DNA of 64,000 bases from contig JADKBW010000001.1 in the NCBI GenBank assembly GCA_016714905.1, positions 248,001 through 312,000 on the forward strand. Reading direction: 5' to 3'. A program made the translations under genes and the position numbers. The notes under the pieces are model-generated. The model was given only the letters and a program-made list of their open reading frames with translations, did no database searches and was not told where the DNA came from. Shown here in pieces: positions 1 through 9,398 of this stretch. Source of the stretch: Flavobacterium sp. (GTDB lineage: Bacteria; Bacteroidota; Bacteroidia; Flavobacteriales; Flavobacteriaceae). Position 1 is the first letter of the stretch; every line of letters starts with the position of its first letter.

Positions 1-528
1 TCCCATTCCGATTCCAGTCCCATCTTGCAGCACATTGTCATATTTGATACTATTTACTGCATCAACAATAATCGCTTTGTCGCTAGTGACCGGTGTTTTG
101 GTATAAGCTTCCGCTGCATAAACCACCAAGCCTATGCGGTCGTTTGGTCTTTGCGCTACGAAATCCGATGCCACTCTTTTTAGTGCTTCCATTCTGTTTG
201 GCTTCAAATCTTTGGCAAGCATACTTCCGGAAACATCGACCGCAATTACAATATCAATTCCTTTTGTGGTTTTTGTTTCATTGCTAATATCAACAGTTCT
301 AGGTCGCGCCATCGCTACAATAACTGCGCTCAAGGCAAGCAAACGCATGACGAACAATATTGGTTGTAATTTTGCCAAAATAGATGGCGTTGATTGAAAT
401 CCTTGCAATGAACTGATTTTTAAAGTCGGCGCTTGCTGCTTTCTTTTCCACAAATACCAAGTAATTGCTAGCGGAAGCAAAAGAAATAACCAAAAGAAAC
501 CTGGATTTAAAAACGTAATCTCTTTCAT
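1..528 (-). CDS. batA: BatA-type VWA protein, N-terminal part (cut by window edge)
   Basis: An open frame of 176 codons runs from the ATG at 526-528 off the left edge. Hydrophobic segments lie at about residues 10-24 and 57-75, and a von Willebrand A domain begins with the MIDAS motif DVSGS at residues 98-102. This order matches BatA (Bacteroides aerotolerance) proteins, inner-membrane VWA proteins encoded with MoxR ATPases. The start overlaps the stop of the upstream gene (TAATG), so translation is probably coupled. The C-terminal half, including the last membrane segment, lies outside the window. BatB is the alternative, but the two N-terminal hydrophobic segments and the gene order favour BatA. 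Confidence 0.88.
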   Translation of the reverse strand, partial: MKEITFLNPGFFWLFLLLPLAITWYLWKRKQQAPTLKISSLQGFQSTPSILAKLQPILFVMRLLALSAVIVAMARPRTVDISNETKTTKGIDIVIAVDVSGSMLAKDLKPNRMEALKRVASDFVAQRPNDRIGLVVYAAEAYTKTPVTSDKAIIVDAVNSIKYDNVLQDGTGIGMG

Positions 529-2162
529 TATTCGCTTACTTTTTTAAGTTCTACCGAATCTAAAATTCGTGATGAAATTTGATTTGCATAGGTATCGCCC
601 TCTTCGTGTATAATTACAATTTGCTGCAATCCACCATCCTGATGGAATAATAATACTTCATAGTAAAACTTGGTGCTACTCTTTGTTAAACCGTCTACTC
701 TAGAAAAGCTTCCGTATGCTTTTAGACCTTTGATGCCTTGTTTGGTGTCGAATTCCTCTTGTTTGACGATCATATTTTGAGCACCTTGATTCTCCATAAA
801 TTGTAATGACCCATCGATTGATTTGACCAAATCTACCTCGCCTTCTTGCTTAAATTTGAAAGTAGAAACCGCAATTTGAAACTTTCCGATCAAACTCCCA
901 TAGAGAAAGGTCTGCATTTCTTTTATCAAAGCCATACCGTCTTTTGGCATACTTTGAGACAAATCGGTTCGCATGAGAACCATCGGTGTTTCAATCGTTA
1001 CGCTTGGATTTCCATATTCGCTATAAACCCACTCACCTTCCAATAATTCTTTTGAAGCATTGCCTAAAATTACATCTTTCACATAAGTAAATCCTTTGGT
1101 AGTTATCATAAAAGCAAAGGTAAAAACAACGATTCCGAGAAGAATCCCTACAGAAAGTTGGATGCGTTTCTTTCGTTTCTTTAGCAGCTGTAACCGTATT
1201 TGTTCCTGCTTTTGCAATTCGTTGAGTAGTAATTCGTCTTCTTTTTCAACCACGACTGGAATTGATTTGTCAAGAATTACAATGGCCCGTTCAATTTTTT
1301 TACGATCTTCCGTAATTTCGAATTCAAGCGGTCTTGATTTAGCAAATTTTACCAAATCTGCTTGCTGTAAAACATTTTCAAGATTCTTTAACGTATCTGG
1401 TGACAAAGACATTTTTTTCTTTTGTGACGCCTTTCTTAATCCTTCAATTAATTCTGACGTGGTGCTTTCCATTGCAGGAACGTCGATGGCTTCTTCGATG
1501 TAGTTTCGCGCAATGTCTGTCAATTCGCTATAATAAGCCTTTACTTCTCCGCGTTGCCACAATTGCTTTTTCTCTAAAGAATTCAGCAGACTTGTTGCCT
1601 TTTCTATTGGCGTTTTATAAACTTCTTCTTCAATTTTTTTCTTCTGTCTGTTTTTGATAAACCAATAGATGAATGCGCCAATTCCAGAAAGAAGCAAAAG
1701 AATTAATGCCAATTTCCAAATCCAACTTTTGCTTGAATTGACTTCGATAATTGGTTTTATGTCGTATAGTTTCTGTTTTAATGTGTCAACAACCACATTG
1801 TTAACCTCAACGCGAAGACTGTCTGAAAAAAATGGTTTGTTGTTGATTAAAATTGTAAGTCTAGGAATACTGTACTTTCCACTATCAAATTGCGTCAAGC
1901 CATATTTCTTAATCAATTCGTAACGACTGTCTTTTTTTATGGTGTCGATGTCGTAGGACTGAATTACTTCTAATGCGCCGAGAATCTTCGGATTTGGGAA
2001 GGCTACTTTAGCAGCGGTATCGACAGTAGTTTTTATCGTAAGCTTAAATTCAGCGCCAATTTTATTCTTAGTCGTATCAATACTAGTTTGCACTTGCTTT
2101 TGCTGTGAAAAAACAACCGAAGTGGTGAGTAAAATTGATACAATAAAAAATATTTTTCTCAT
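528..2162 (-). CDS. BatD-like membrane protein of the Bat/MoxR cluster
   Basis: 544 residues with a signal peptide (1-19, ending VVFSQ), an extracytoplasmic domain to about 140, a membrane segment at 147-169, a charged helical cytoplasmic region at 170-330, a second membrane segment at about 334-355 and a C-terminal domain. This resembles the BatD/DUF4381-type proteins found between DUF58 and batA genes in Flavobacteriia. It sits 22 nt after the DUF58 gene and overlaps batA by one base, so it belongs to one operon. I see no catalytic motif. A scaffold role in the Bat membrane complex is inferred from context only. Confidence 0.7.
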   Translation of the reverse strand: MRKIFFIVSILLTTSVVFSQQKQVQTSIDTTKNKIGAEFKLTIKTTVDTAAKVAFPNPKILGALEVIQSYDIDTIKKDSRYELIKKYGLTQFDSGKYSIPRLTILINNKPFFSDSLRVEVNNVVVDTLKQKLYDIKPIIEVNSSKSWIWKLALILLLLSGIGAFIYWFIKNRQKKKIEEEVYKTPIEKATSLLNSLEKKQLWQRGEVKAYYSELTDIARNYIEEAIDVPAMESTTSELIEGLRKASQKKKMSLSPDTLKNLENVLQQADLVKFAKSRPLEFEITEDRKKIERAIVILDKSIPVVVEKEDELLLNELQKQEQIRLQLLKKRKKRIQLSVGILLGIVVFTFAFMITTKGFTYVKDVILGNASKELLEGEWVYSEYGNPSVTIETPMVLMRTDLSQSMPKDGMALIKEMQTFLYGSLIGKFQIAVSTFKFKQEGEVDLVKSIDGSLQFMENQGAQNMIVKQEEFDTKQGIKGLKAYGSFSRVDGLTKSSTKFYYEVLLFHQDGGLQQIVIIHEEGDTYANQISSRILDSVELKKVSE

Positions 2163-2184
2163 ATTCTTACGCCTAATTTGGCAA

Positions 2185-3048
2185 TTATCTCGATTTAAAA
2201 TAACCTAATAATTTAGTCACATAGCTTTCATCAACTCTTGTACTTACGACCCCAGAACCAGATTTGCTAAAAGTTTCTTTGAAATAGTTGATTTTGTCTT
2301 GATAGTACTTTTCGTAATTCAATCGTACGGATTTGGAACCCGTATTGACCCATTGTATGGCGCCTGTTTCAGCATCTTGCATAGATACCATTCCGATGTT
2401 CGGCATTTTCTCTTCGCGATTATCGTATACTCGTATTCCCGTAATATCATGTTTTTTAGAAGCGATTTTTAGGGTATGTTCATATTCATCTGACATAAAA
2501 TCAGAGATTATAAATACAATTGCTTTCTTTTTTTGCGTACTAGACAAGAATTTCAGTGCCTGTGCAATATCTGTTTTGTTGCTTTGTGGTTCAAATTCAA
2601 TTAATTCTCGAATAATCCTTAAAACGTGGGATCTTCCTTTTTTAGGCGGAATATATAGCTCGATTTGGTCTGAGAATAGAATTAATCCTATTTTGTCATT
2701 GTTTTGAGTTGCGGAAAAAGCCATTGTCGCAGCAATCTCAGTCACAATATCTTTCTTAAACTGGTTTTTGGTTCCAAAACTTTCAGAGCCGCTAATATCA
2801 ACCATCAGCATCATCGTAAGTTCCCGTTCTTCTTCAAAAACTTTCACATGCGCTTCATTATATCTTGCCGTTACATTCCAATCGATAGATCGAATGTCAT
2901 CTCCGTATTGATAAGGTCTTACTTCAGAAAAAGTCATTCCACGACCTTTAAAAGACGTGTGATATTCTCCCGAAAAGATATGATCACTCAATCTTCGGGT
3001 TTTAATTTCTATTTTTCGTACTTTCTTGAGAAGGTCTTTTGTTTCCAT
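2185..3048 (-). CDS. DUF58 domain protein of the MoxR-Bat operon
   Basis: The protein carries the DUF58 signature, with the conserved GDDIRSIDWNVTAR stretch near residue 50 followed by a VWA-like core containing DISGS. Such proteins are encoded next to MoxR AAA+ ATPases and are thought to be acted on by them; no enzymatic activity is known to me. I chose the ATG at 3046-3048 (METKDLL...), which is the usual start in relatives. A GTG at 3060 would add four residues but lies in a repeat-like stretch. It follows moxR by about 60 nt on the same strand. Confidence 0.88.
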   Translation of the reverse strand: METKDLLKKVRKIEIKTRRLSDHIFSGEYHTSFKGRGMTFSEVRPYQYGDDIRSIDWNVTARYNEAHVKVFEEERELTMMLMVDISGSESFGTKNQFKKDIVTEIAATMAFSATQNNDKIGLILFSDQIELYIPPKKGRSHVLRIIRELIEFEPQSNKTDIAQALKFLSSTQKKKAIVFIISDFMSDEYEHTLKIASKKHDITGIRVYDNREEKMPNIGMVSMQDAETGAIQWVNTGSKSVRLNYEKYYQDKINYFKETFSKSGSGVVSTRVDESYVTKLLGYFKSR

Positions 3049-3052
3049 ATAA

Positions 3053-3085
3053 TTAGCCACAAGGGCGCAAAGGCGCTAGGGTTTT
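3053..3085. repeat. Short dispersed GCGCAAAG-type repeat, copy 1
   Basis: Between moxR and the DUF58 gene the plus strand reads AGCCACAAGGGCGCAAAG followed by GCGCTAGG. A related stretch (AGCTCGCGAAGACGCAAAG) occurs at 36654-36672. Similar 'AGCCACGAAGGCGCAAAG' words are, to my recollection, scattered in Flavobacteriia genomes. Function unknown; two degenerate copies here are modest evidence. Confidence 0.35.
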
Positions 3086-3109
3086 TGGATCTAAGGTTTT
3101 TGGAAATCT

Positions 3110-4120
3110 TTAAGGAACTTCAACCTCGTTAACAATCTTATTGATAATATCAACTGAAGTGATGTTTTCCGCTTCTGCCTCGTAAGTAATGCCAATACGG
3201 TGACGCAGCACATCATGCACAACTGCACGGACATCTTCCGGAATAACGTAGCCACGACGCTTTATAAATGCGTAACATTTTGCCGCGTTGGCTAAGTTGA
3301 TACTTCCTCGAGGGGAAGCGCCAAAGCCAATCAAAGGCTTCAAGTTTTGTAGTTTGTATTTTTCGGGATAACGTGTTGCAAAAACAATATCTAGAATATA
3401 TTTCTCAATTTTCTCATCCATGTAAACTTCTCGAACTGCTTCTTGAGCACGCAGAATTTGCTCGATAGAAACCACTTGATTTACTTTTTCGTATGCGCCA
3501 GTAAGGTTTTGACGAACCACCATTCGTTCTTCTTCCATTTTGGGATAATCAATCACCGTTTTCAGCATAAAACGATCGACCTGTGCTTCTGGCAAAGGGT
3601 ACGTTCCTTCTTGCTCGATCGGGTTTTGAGTAGCCAAAACTAAGAACGGCTTGTCTAAAACAAAAGTAGAATCGCCAATGGTAACTTGCTTTTCCTGCAT
3701 CGCTTCAAGCAAAGCCGATTGCACTTTCGCAGGCGCTCGGTTAATCTCATCCGCTAAAACGAAATTGGCGAAAATTGGTCCTTTTTTTATCGAAAATTCG
3801 TTTTGTTTTATATTGTAAATCATAGTTCCTACAACATCGGCTGGTAATAAGTCTGGCGTAAACTGAATTCTGCTGAAAGAACCGTGTACAGCTTTAGCCA
3901 ATGTGTTAATAGCAAGTGTCTTTGCTAAACCAGGAACTCCCTCAAGCAAAATGTGACCCTGACCAAGCAAACCAATAAGTAATCTTTCAATCATGTGTTT
4001 TTGTCCCACGATTACTTTGTTCATTTCCATTGTAAGTAAATCGATGAACGCGCTTTCTCTTTCAATTTTTTCATTAATCGCTCTGATGTCGAGAGTGGTT
4101 GTATTTTCTTCCATTTCCAT
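3110..4120 (-). CDS. MoxR-family AAA+ ATPase
   Basis: 336 residues with a Walker A motif GVPGLAKT at 61-68, Walker B ending in D124-E125 (VLADEIN), and the sensor-1 region LATQNPIEQEGTYPLPEAQ, all typical of MoxR/RavA-type ATPases. Full family length. These AAA+ proteins act as chaperone-like remodelers with partner VWA/DUF58 proteins, which are encoded directly downstream here. The ATG at 4120 gives MEMEEN; a second ATG two codons in is equally possible. It is the first gene of the moxR-DUF58-batD-batA operon; the 208-nt gap to 4329 must hold promoters for both divergent units. Confidence 0.93.
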   Translation of the reverse strand: MEMEENTTTLDIRAINEKIERESAFIDLLTMEMNKVIVGQKHMIERLLIGLLGQGHILLEGVPGLAKTLAINTLAKAVHGSFSRIQFTPDLLPADVVGTMIYNIKQNEFSIKKGPIFANFVLADEINRAPAKVQSALLEAMQEKQVTIGDSTFVLDKPFLVLATQNPIEQEGTYPLPEAQVDRFMLKTVIDYPKMEEERMVVRQNLTGAYEKVNQVVSIEQILRAQEAVREVYMDEKIEKYILDIVFATRYPEKYKLQNLKPLIGFGASPRGSINLANAAKCYAFIKRRGYVIPEDVRAVVHDVLRHRIGITYEAEAENITSVDIINKIVNEVEVP

Positions 4121-4328
4121 GATTTTAGTCCTGTGAATTATGCTTGTTAATTTTGATGGTGCAAATTGAATTTTTTTTTAAAAGAAAGATGTTAAAAATT
4201 GGTTAAAACTTCTTGAAAACACTGAATTTTAAGGACGATTTGTGATTGTATTTTTATATTTTTAAGATCTAAAAAGAATCGTCTTTTAAATATCATTTTT
4301 TAACTTTTTTAATTATTTCTTTGTCCAT

Positions 4329-5201
4329 ATGAATACACATCCTTTTTCAAGAATTATAGCCGGAACAATGACTTGGGGCATTTGGGGTAAAAACCTTAAC
4401 GAAAAGCAAATGATAGATTTGATGGCGTGTTGTCTTGATAGCGGAATTTCAACTTTTGATCATGCTGACATTTATGGCGGTTATACTACTGAAGCTGCTT
4501 TCGGAAGCGCATTTAAAGCGAGTAATATCAGCAGAGAAAGTATTCAATTGATTTCAAAATGTGGGATTCAGTACACTACTGAAAATCGAAATAATACCAT
4601 CAAACACTATGATTATTCTAAAAAATATATTGTTTGGTCTGTAGAGCAATCACTTCAAAATTTACAAACCGATTACTTGGATCTTCTTTTGCTACATCGA
4701 CCAAGCCCTTTAATGCAAGCTGATGAAATTGCTGAAGCCGTCCTTTTTCTAAAAGAAGAAGGGAAAATTAAAGATTTTGGTGTTTCAAATTTTACGCCTA
4801 AACAAACCGATTTGATTCGAACTAAAACAGAAGTAAATTACAATCAAATACAATTCTCTGTAACTGATTTGAATGCAATGTTAGATGGAAGTTTAGATCA
4901 TATGCAAACACACAATATTGCTCCAATGGCATGGAATCCACTTGGTTCCGTCTTTAAGAATGATGATGAGAAATCCAAACGTGTCGCTGCTCAAGCACTA
5001 ATCTTGGCCAACAAATATGAGGTTTCTGTAGATTTGATTTTGATTGCTTGGATCTTAAGACATCCGGCACAGATTTTTCCTGTTTGTGGTACAACGGACT
5101 TCAAGAGGATTTCTCAATTAACAAAAGCGGCAAATATTGAATTGGAACTCGAAGATTGGTTCGCGTTATGGGTTGCGAGTACGGGAAATAAAGTGCCATA
5201 G
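4329..5201 (+). CDS. Aldo/keto reductase
   Basis: 290 residues forming a single-domain (beta/alpha)8 aldo/keto reductase. The catalytic tetrad is visible as D44 and Y49 (in FDHADIYG), K77 (ISKCG) and H123 (LLLLHRP). The C-terminal part carries the usual AWNPLG strand and the cofactor-binding region near CGTT. It resembles the YdhF/oxidoreductase branch that reduces aldehydes with NADPH; the natural substrate cannot be read from sequence. It is divergent from moxR and 18 nt upstream of the AlbA_2 gene, so the two may be co-transcribed. Confidence 0.92.
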   Translation: MNTHPFSRIIAGTMTWGIWGKNLNEKQMIDLMACCLDSGISTFDHADIYGGYTTEAAFGSAFKASNISRESIQLISKCGIQYTTENRNNTIKHYDYSKKYIVWSVEQSLQNLQTDYLDLLLLHRPSPLMQADEIAEAVLFLKEEGKIKDFGVSNFTPKQTDLIRTKTEVNYNQIQFSVTDLNAMLDGSLDHMQTHNIAPMAWNPLGSVFKNDDEKSKRVAAQALILANKYEVSVDLILIAWILRHPAQIFPVCGTTDFKRISQLTKAANIELELEDWFALWVASTGNKVP

Positions 5202-5219
5202 TTTTATTTTACAAAGGCA

Positions 5220-6359
5220 ATGATTAACAAACGTCTTTTAATCAAGAACCTCTTAGCTCATAATGATGAGTCGAGTTTTTATGACAAAAAGCGTCAGTTA
5301 AATTTACATACAAGAGAAGGAAAAGGAAAGTTCCTGAAGCATATATGTGCGCTTTCCAATTCGAATCCAACCAATAATTCCTATATTGTGGTTGGCGTCG
5401 AAGATCACGATAACGAAATTGTTGGGGATGATTTTTTTGATGATAGTCGGATTCAGAATTTAGTCAATGCATTTCTGGAAAATCCTCCTAAGATTTCCTA
5501 TGAAAATGTTCCTTTTCCGAATTTGCCCAAGGATAAAGTCGTTGGTTTGGTTACGATTAAGCCAAAAAGCAAAACTTCATTCTTCAAAAAAGGAATTCAC
5601 ACGATTCTACCCAACACCGTTTTTATCCGAATAGGAAGTAATACGGTGCCTATCGAACATGATTACGAAAAAAACTACCAGAATACAGAAACGGTTATTG
5701 GAATTGAGAACAGTTCGAGGAACAGTATAGGCTATACCTTAGATGGCGTCATCGACTTTATGAATTTTAGGCATAAAGACTTGTCTTCAAATTATAAAGT
5801 TTTTAAGGAACTTTTTGTGATTTGTTGGGCTGGAATTCCAAAGAAAATCCGAGATAAAACATTTCTGTCTCGCGTTGATATTGAGCTAATTAACGAGCAA
5901 ATTAAGTTGTTCTATTCTGCTCAAGACGAAGTGACAATTACTTTTGATGAAGATTCATTCACGATAATTGAATACGTACCATTAGGTCTAAATGACAAGA
6001 CTAGTTATTATCCTTTGGAGAAACAAACCATAAGATTTTATGATAATGGTTATTACAAAATTGACCGAGAAATCCTATTTGAACCACCTGAATTCAACAA
6101 AAAAATGCTTTTTCACATTTACAATTCAAACATGGCTTTGTTGGTTAAATTACAGAAAGGCTCTGCTTTGAGCGAAGGTGAAAATCGTGATTTGCAAAAT
6201 TTACCGTCAACTTTAATGATTTGCTATCTCAACGGTTTTGAAGAAGCCAAACAGAAGTTGATCGACGCCAAACCACTTCTAAAACCGTATCCAAATATCT
6301 ATTTGTCCTTTAAGGAGGCGCTCCGTATTTTGCGAAAAATGAAATATGACTTACAATAG
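5220..6359 (+). CDS. AlbA_2 (Schlafen-like) domain protein
   Basis: 379 residues. Residues about 15-150 read as an AlbA_2/Schlafen AlbA_2 putative nucleic-acid-binding domain: an acidic start region, the strand YIVVGVEDHDNEIVGDDF, and the later FIRIGSNTVP segment. The C-terminal ~220 residues are not recognisable to me and lack the winged-helix or ATPase tail of longer family members. Some AlbA_2 proteins are regulators or defence-linked, but nothing adjacent is a toxin, nuclease or other defence gene, so the role stays open. It lies 18 nt after the reductase gene. Confidence 0.7.
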   Translation: MINKRLLIKNLLAHNDESSFYDKKRQLNLHTREGKGKFLKHICALSNSNPTNNSYIVVGVEDHDNEIVGDDFFDDSRIQNLVNAFLENPPKISYENVPFPNLPKDKVVGLVTIKPKSKTSFFKKGIHTILPNTVFIRIGSNTVPIEHDYEKNYQNTETVIGIENSSRNSIGYTLDGVIDFMNFRHKDLSSNYKVFKELFVICWAGIPKKIRDKTFLSRVDIELINEQIKLFYSAQDEVTITFDEDSFTIIEYVPLGLNDKTSYYPLEKQTIRFYDNGYYKIDREILFEPPEFNKKMLFHIYNSNMALLVKLQKGSALSEGENRDLQNLPSTLMICYLNGFEEAKQKLIDAKPLLKPYPNIYLSFKEALRILRKMKYDLQ

Positions 6360-6365
6360 AACCAT

Positions 6366-6998
6366 TTAATTTTTTCTTAGAATGATTCGGGTCGTTTTAT
6401 AAGTTCCATTGACAAAATAAATAAGAAAGTAAAGCCCATCTGACAAATTTGATATGTCAATTATATTTTTGCCGAGCGACTTATAAGCCATTATTTTAGA
6501 GGCTTCATCTACAATTATAAAGTCTTTTATCGCAACGTTTGAAAATAATTTTCCACTTGACGGATTAACGAATTTAAGTTCGTTTAGATTCGCTTCCTCG
6601 ATTAAGTTTTCAGGCAAAAAAAGCGAATTCTCCAAAGGAGTTGTAAAAAAAACACTCTGAGAATCGGCTAAATCATCTTCTTGAGAGAATACATAATAAA
6701 CGTTGACTATTAGATAAAAAGTCTGTGTTACTAAAGTGTCAAGCGGGATTTCAAAATTGTTGTTTAAAAATGCGATAGTTGAGCCGAATCCTTTAATAAA
6801 ACGCGCTTCAATAACAATGGTGTTTTCGGATATTTCGTAATCCCAAGAACTAAAATAATACAATTCCTCTGCTTCAGTATTTAAGGAAATATTAATGGCT
6901 GAATCAGAAATTCGACTCACTACAATTTGCCGAATATTCAGTGCAAAGCTTTGCGAGGAAATTAAAATAAATAGGGCTATGTGGACTGTTCGTTTCAT
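6366..6998 (-). CDS. Secreted protein with probable T9SS type A sorting domain
   Basis: 210 residues with a signal peptide (1-19, ending SSQSFA). The last ~65 residues look like a type IX secretion sorting domain: a short NPSSGKLF start, a DEASKIMAYKSLGKN turn, then DISNLSDGLYFLIYF and a basic end (TRIILRKN). The N-terminal 130 residues form a beta-rich domain I do not recognise. It follows the 382-residue secreted protein by 7 nt, so the two are co-transcribed. Export through T9SS and surface attachment or release are inferred from the tail. Confidence 0.6.
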   Translation of the reverse strand: MKRTVHIALFILISSQSFALNIRQIVVSRISDSAINISLNTEAEELYYFSSWDYEISENTIVIEARFIKGFGSTIAFLNNNFEIPLDTLVTQTFYLIVNVYYVFSQEDDLADSQSVFFTTPLENSLFLPENLIEEANLNELKFVNPSSGKLFSNVAIKDFIIVDEASKIMAYKSLGKNIIDISNLSDGLYFLIYFVNGTYKTTRIILRKN

Positions 6999-7005
6999 AA
7001 TTCTT

Positions 7006-8154
7006 CTATTCTACTTTTTCAAACTCATTTAAGCCATAAAGAATTTCCTTCATCTTGGTGCCATTTATTTCTACTGGTTTGTATGCAACGTTAAATTTTT
7101 CGATAGCTACATTAATATCTGCCTTTAGTTTTTTGTACTCTAGCGGTAATTTCGTCTCACATTGCTTTTCATTTTCATAGCTATTGAGAATAATACTGAA
7201 CTTCTCGTAAAACTTGCCGCCTTGGTCGATAAAGTAATTGTACTGCGAAATAAACTGTAGCAATCGATCTACCGGAAAATCAAGATTAACTTGCATCTTA
7301 TACTGCGTAGATCCTGAAGTATTCTTCATCTTAGTTAAATAGTCTTCCATTTTTTGAGTAATGTCTTCCCAATCGTCGTTGGTTCTACAATTCTCTAAAG
7401 TTGCGTTATAGCCAATTGGCTTTGTATATTCTCTAAATAAGATTTCGATGTCGTGCTTTATTTTATCATTGCTGGTTTGAAGAAAAGCGGTTTCGAAAAA
7501 AATGGTATTGAGATCGTTTTGCATTCGAAGCGTAAAATCTAAAATACATTCTACCTTCCCTAACTCCTTTTCCTTTTCTTCCTTAGACAGGCTGGAAGAC
7601 ACCATTGAAGTTAATGTTTGAATTACCGAAGCAATCGTGTTTGTGCCCAATAAAGAGGTAAGCTCAAAAGCAGACTTCTTATCTCTTTTGTTCGTCAATA
7701 ACTCTTTCAATTTATCATATTCTGGATATTGATTGGGATTGGCGATTTTACTGATTTCATTAAACGTTCTCACCGATGCAAAATGATGATCTAGACTCAA
7801 TACTTTTTCATAGAGAATTTTGATAATTTGCAATCCTTTTAAATATCGAATCTTGGAAACATCGTTCAAGTTAGCGATGCGCAAATGATGTATCTCCTCT
7901 TGAATTTGGTCCTTTAGAATCAATAGATCAACTTTTTCCTGAAGTTTAGAAGCTGCAATTAAGTCACGATTAATCACCGCCAATTTTGCCTCTTTTATCA
8001 GAAAAACGGAAGTGTAATGAGCATTTATAATTCTTATGGCTTGAGAAAGCTCGATTAAAATGTCATTGGGTTCGTTTTTACTTTCGTTAAATATTGGGGC
8101 AGCGTTGATGCGGCAAAATAACAAAAGTATTGTAATGAGGATTTGAGATTTCAT
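7006..8154 (-). CDS. Secreted protein of unknown function (helical)
   Basis: 382 residues with a signal peptide (about 1-18, ending RINAA). The mature part is mostly alpha-helical and charged, with one hydrophobic SVIQTLTSMVSSSL stretch near residue 180 and two Cys pairs in the second half. I recognise no domain. It lies between the retropepsin-like gene (42-nt gap) and the T9SS-tailed gene (7-nt gap) on the same strand, which suggests one exported three-gene unit. Confidence 0.55.
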   Translation of the reverse strand: MKSQILITILLLFCRINAAPIFNESKNEPNDILIELSQAIRIINAHYTSVFLIKEAKLAVINRDLIAASKLQEKVDLLILKDQIQEEIHHLRIANLNDVSKIRYLKGLQIIKILYEKVLSLDHHFASVRTFNEISKIANPNQYPEYDKLKELLTNKRDKKSAFELTSLLGTNTIASVIQTLTSMVSSSLSKEEKEKELGKVECILDFTLRMQNDLNTIFFETAFLQTSNDKIKHDIEILFREYTKPIGYNATLENCRTNDDWEDITQKMEDYLTKMKNTSGSTQYKMQVNLDFPVDRLLQFISQYNYFIDQGGKFYEKFSIILNSYENEKQCETKLPLEYKKLKADINVAIEKFNVAYKPVEINGTKMKEILYGLNEFEKVE

Positions 8155-8196
8155 AATCCATAGATTTGAATGACGAGTACATTATAAAAAGTGCGA

Positions 8197-9240
8197 CTAT
8201 TTAGAAATTGAAATAACTTCCAGTTGCAAGCTATTCCAATCTTCTGTTCTATTCAGTAAATCTTGCAATTCACATTGGTTTTCGGCAGTTACTTTTTGTC
8301 CATTTACGGAAACAATTTCATCTCCTAAGTTGAATTTGGTTTGTGATTTTTCTTTGACAACAATTTCTAATTTCTCTGCTTTAACTTTGGCGTAGTACAT
8401 TACTCTTCTTTTGAATGCGCTTTCAATCGAATTTTGATTGCGTTTTACATAAATTTTATTGTTGTTGTAATCGATAAGCCAATCGAAAGCTTTTATGAAA
8501 TCGATTCCAATGTTTTGAGCTTTTATGGAGGTTGAAACATTTAATTTTGCTTCCAAATTGAATGATCCGAAAGTAACAGGCATCTTTTCATATAGAATTT
8601 CACTTCCGGAGGTATGAGAAGAAATTGTTTGAAAAAGCGAACCCTCAAGTTCTAACTTTTTGTCGTTTTTGAAACTCAATTTTTCATTGTAAGGCATAAT
8701 AATATTTCCAGTATAGCCCGAATCCATCTTGAATAAATATTCTTTTCCTTCTATTTCTAGATAGACAAAAATCTGATTTGATTTGCATTTTGATTTCAAC
8801 AATTGATACTGATTATCACTTAAATATTGTCTGAATTGTTGTGTTGTAATATTGCATACTTTGCTGTTGGAAAAATCTAGTTGCATTACTGATTGATTTT
8901 CAAAAAAAACATCCATACCTAATATTCCCGAATAGTTGGTTTTAAATTGACCGCACTTTGAATCTGGCATTTTAATGAATGATAAAACTTTGGTGTCGCT
9001 TTCAAATAGAGGAGAACTAAGTTTTACCGTCAACAATTGATTAACAATCTTTTTTTTATCTGCGCCTTTTGCCACTCCAAATGAACTTATTTTTTTATTG
9101 CTGAAATTCGGAACCGCAGTTGAATCTAGTAAAACAGATCTTGTTGCCCCTGTGTCAAAAAGAAAGTCTGAGGAGAGTCCATCAATTTTCACACTCAAAA
9201 AAGATGCCTTACTATTAAGAATTAATGACTCACAATCCAT
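8197..9240 (-). CDS. Retropepsin-like aspartyl protease with C-terminal PDZ domain
   Basis: 347 residues containing two aspartyl-protease half-sites: FDTGAT (D29-T30-G31) and MDSGYT (D173-S174-G175), each followed by a hydrophobic strand. Residues ~285-340 form a PDZ domain (FNLGDEIVSVNGQKV). This is the clan AA 'aspartyl protease family' layout of Bacteroidota. Family members usually have a signal peptide; this start (MDCES) has none. An out-of-frame ATGAAAAGG begins 22 nt upstream (9262), so the true N-terminus may have been lost or shifted. The second site has Ser in place of Thr, which is tolerated in the family. Confidence 0.78.
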   Translation of the reverse strand: MDCESLILNSKASFLSVKIDGLSSDFLFDTGATRSVLLDSTAVPNFSNKKISSFGVAKGADKKKIVNQLLTVKLSSPLFESDTKVLSFIKMPDSKCGQFKTNYSGILGMDVFFENQSVMQLDFSNSKVCNITTQQFRQYLSDNQYQLLKSKCKSNQIFVYLEIEGKEYLFKMDSGYTGNIIMPYNEKLSFKNDKKLELEGSLFQTISSHTSGSEILYEKMPVTFGSFNLEAKLNVSTSIKAQNIGIDFIKAFDWLIDYNNNKIYVKRNQNSIESAFKRRVMYYAKVKAEKLEIVVKEKSQTKFNLGDEIVSVNGQKVTAENQCELQDLLNRTEDWNSLQLEVISISK

Positions 9241-9351
9241 TTTGGTAGTTACCTTTTCATTTGCTAATTGCTTTATTGTTTAACAGAAAAAAGGACAAAA
9301 TAAAAATAAATTAAAAATTTTCTTTTGAATATAATAAAGTGTAAAATGAAA

Positions 9352-9386
9352 ATAAAGAGACTACTTACAATAAATAGTCTCTCTGT
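9352..9386 (-). terminator. Intrinsic terminator after the 137-residue gene
   Basis: An 8-bp perfect stem AGAGACTA (9356-9363) / TAGTCTCT (9375-9382) with an 11-nt loop is followed, on the minus strand, by a T-rich stretch. It lies 12 nt past the stop at 9399. Confidence 0.75.
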
Positions 9387-9398
9387 CCTTGTAAAATC

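Noticed and set aside
1096..1923. Plus-strand open frames of 80-135 codons opposite the BatD-like gene
   Set aside because: They are shadows of a gene with clear signal peptide, membrane segments and operon context on the other strand.
3049..3060. GTG start giving DUF58 four extra residues
   Set aside because: The GTG lies in a dispersed repeat; the ATG at 3048 gives the family's usual start METKDLL.
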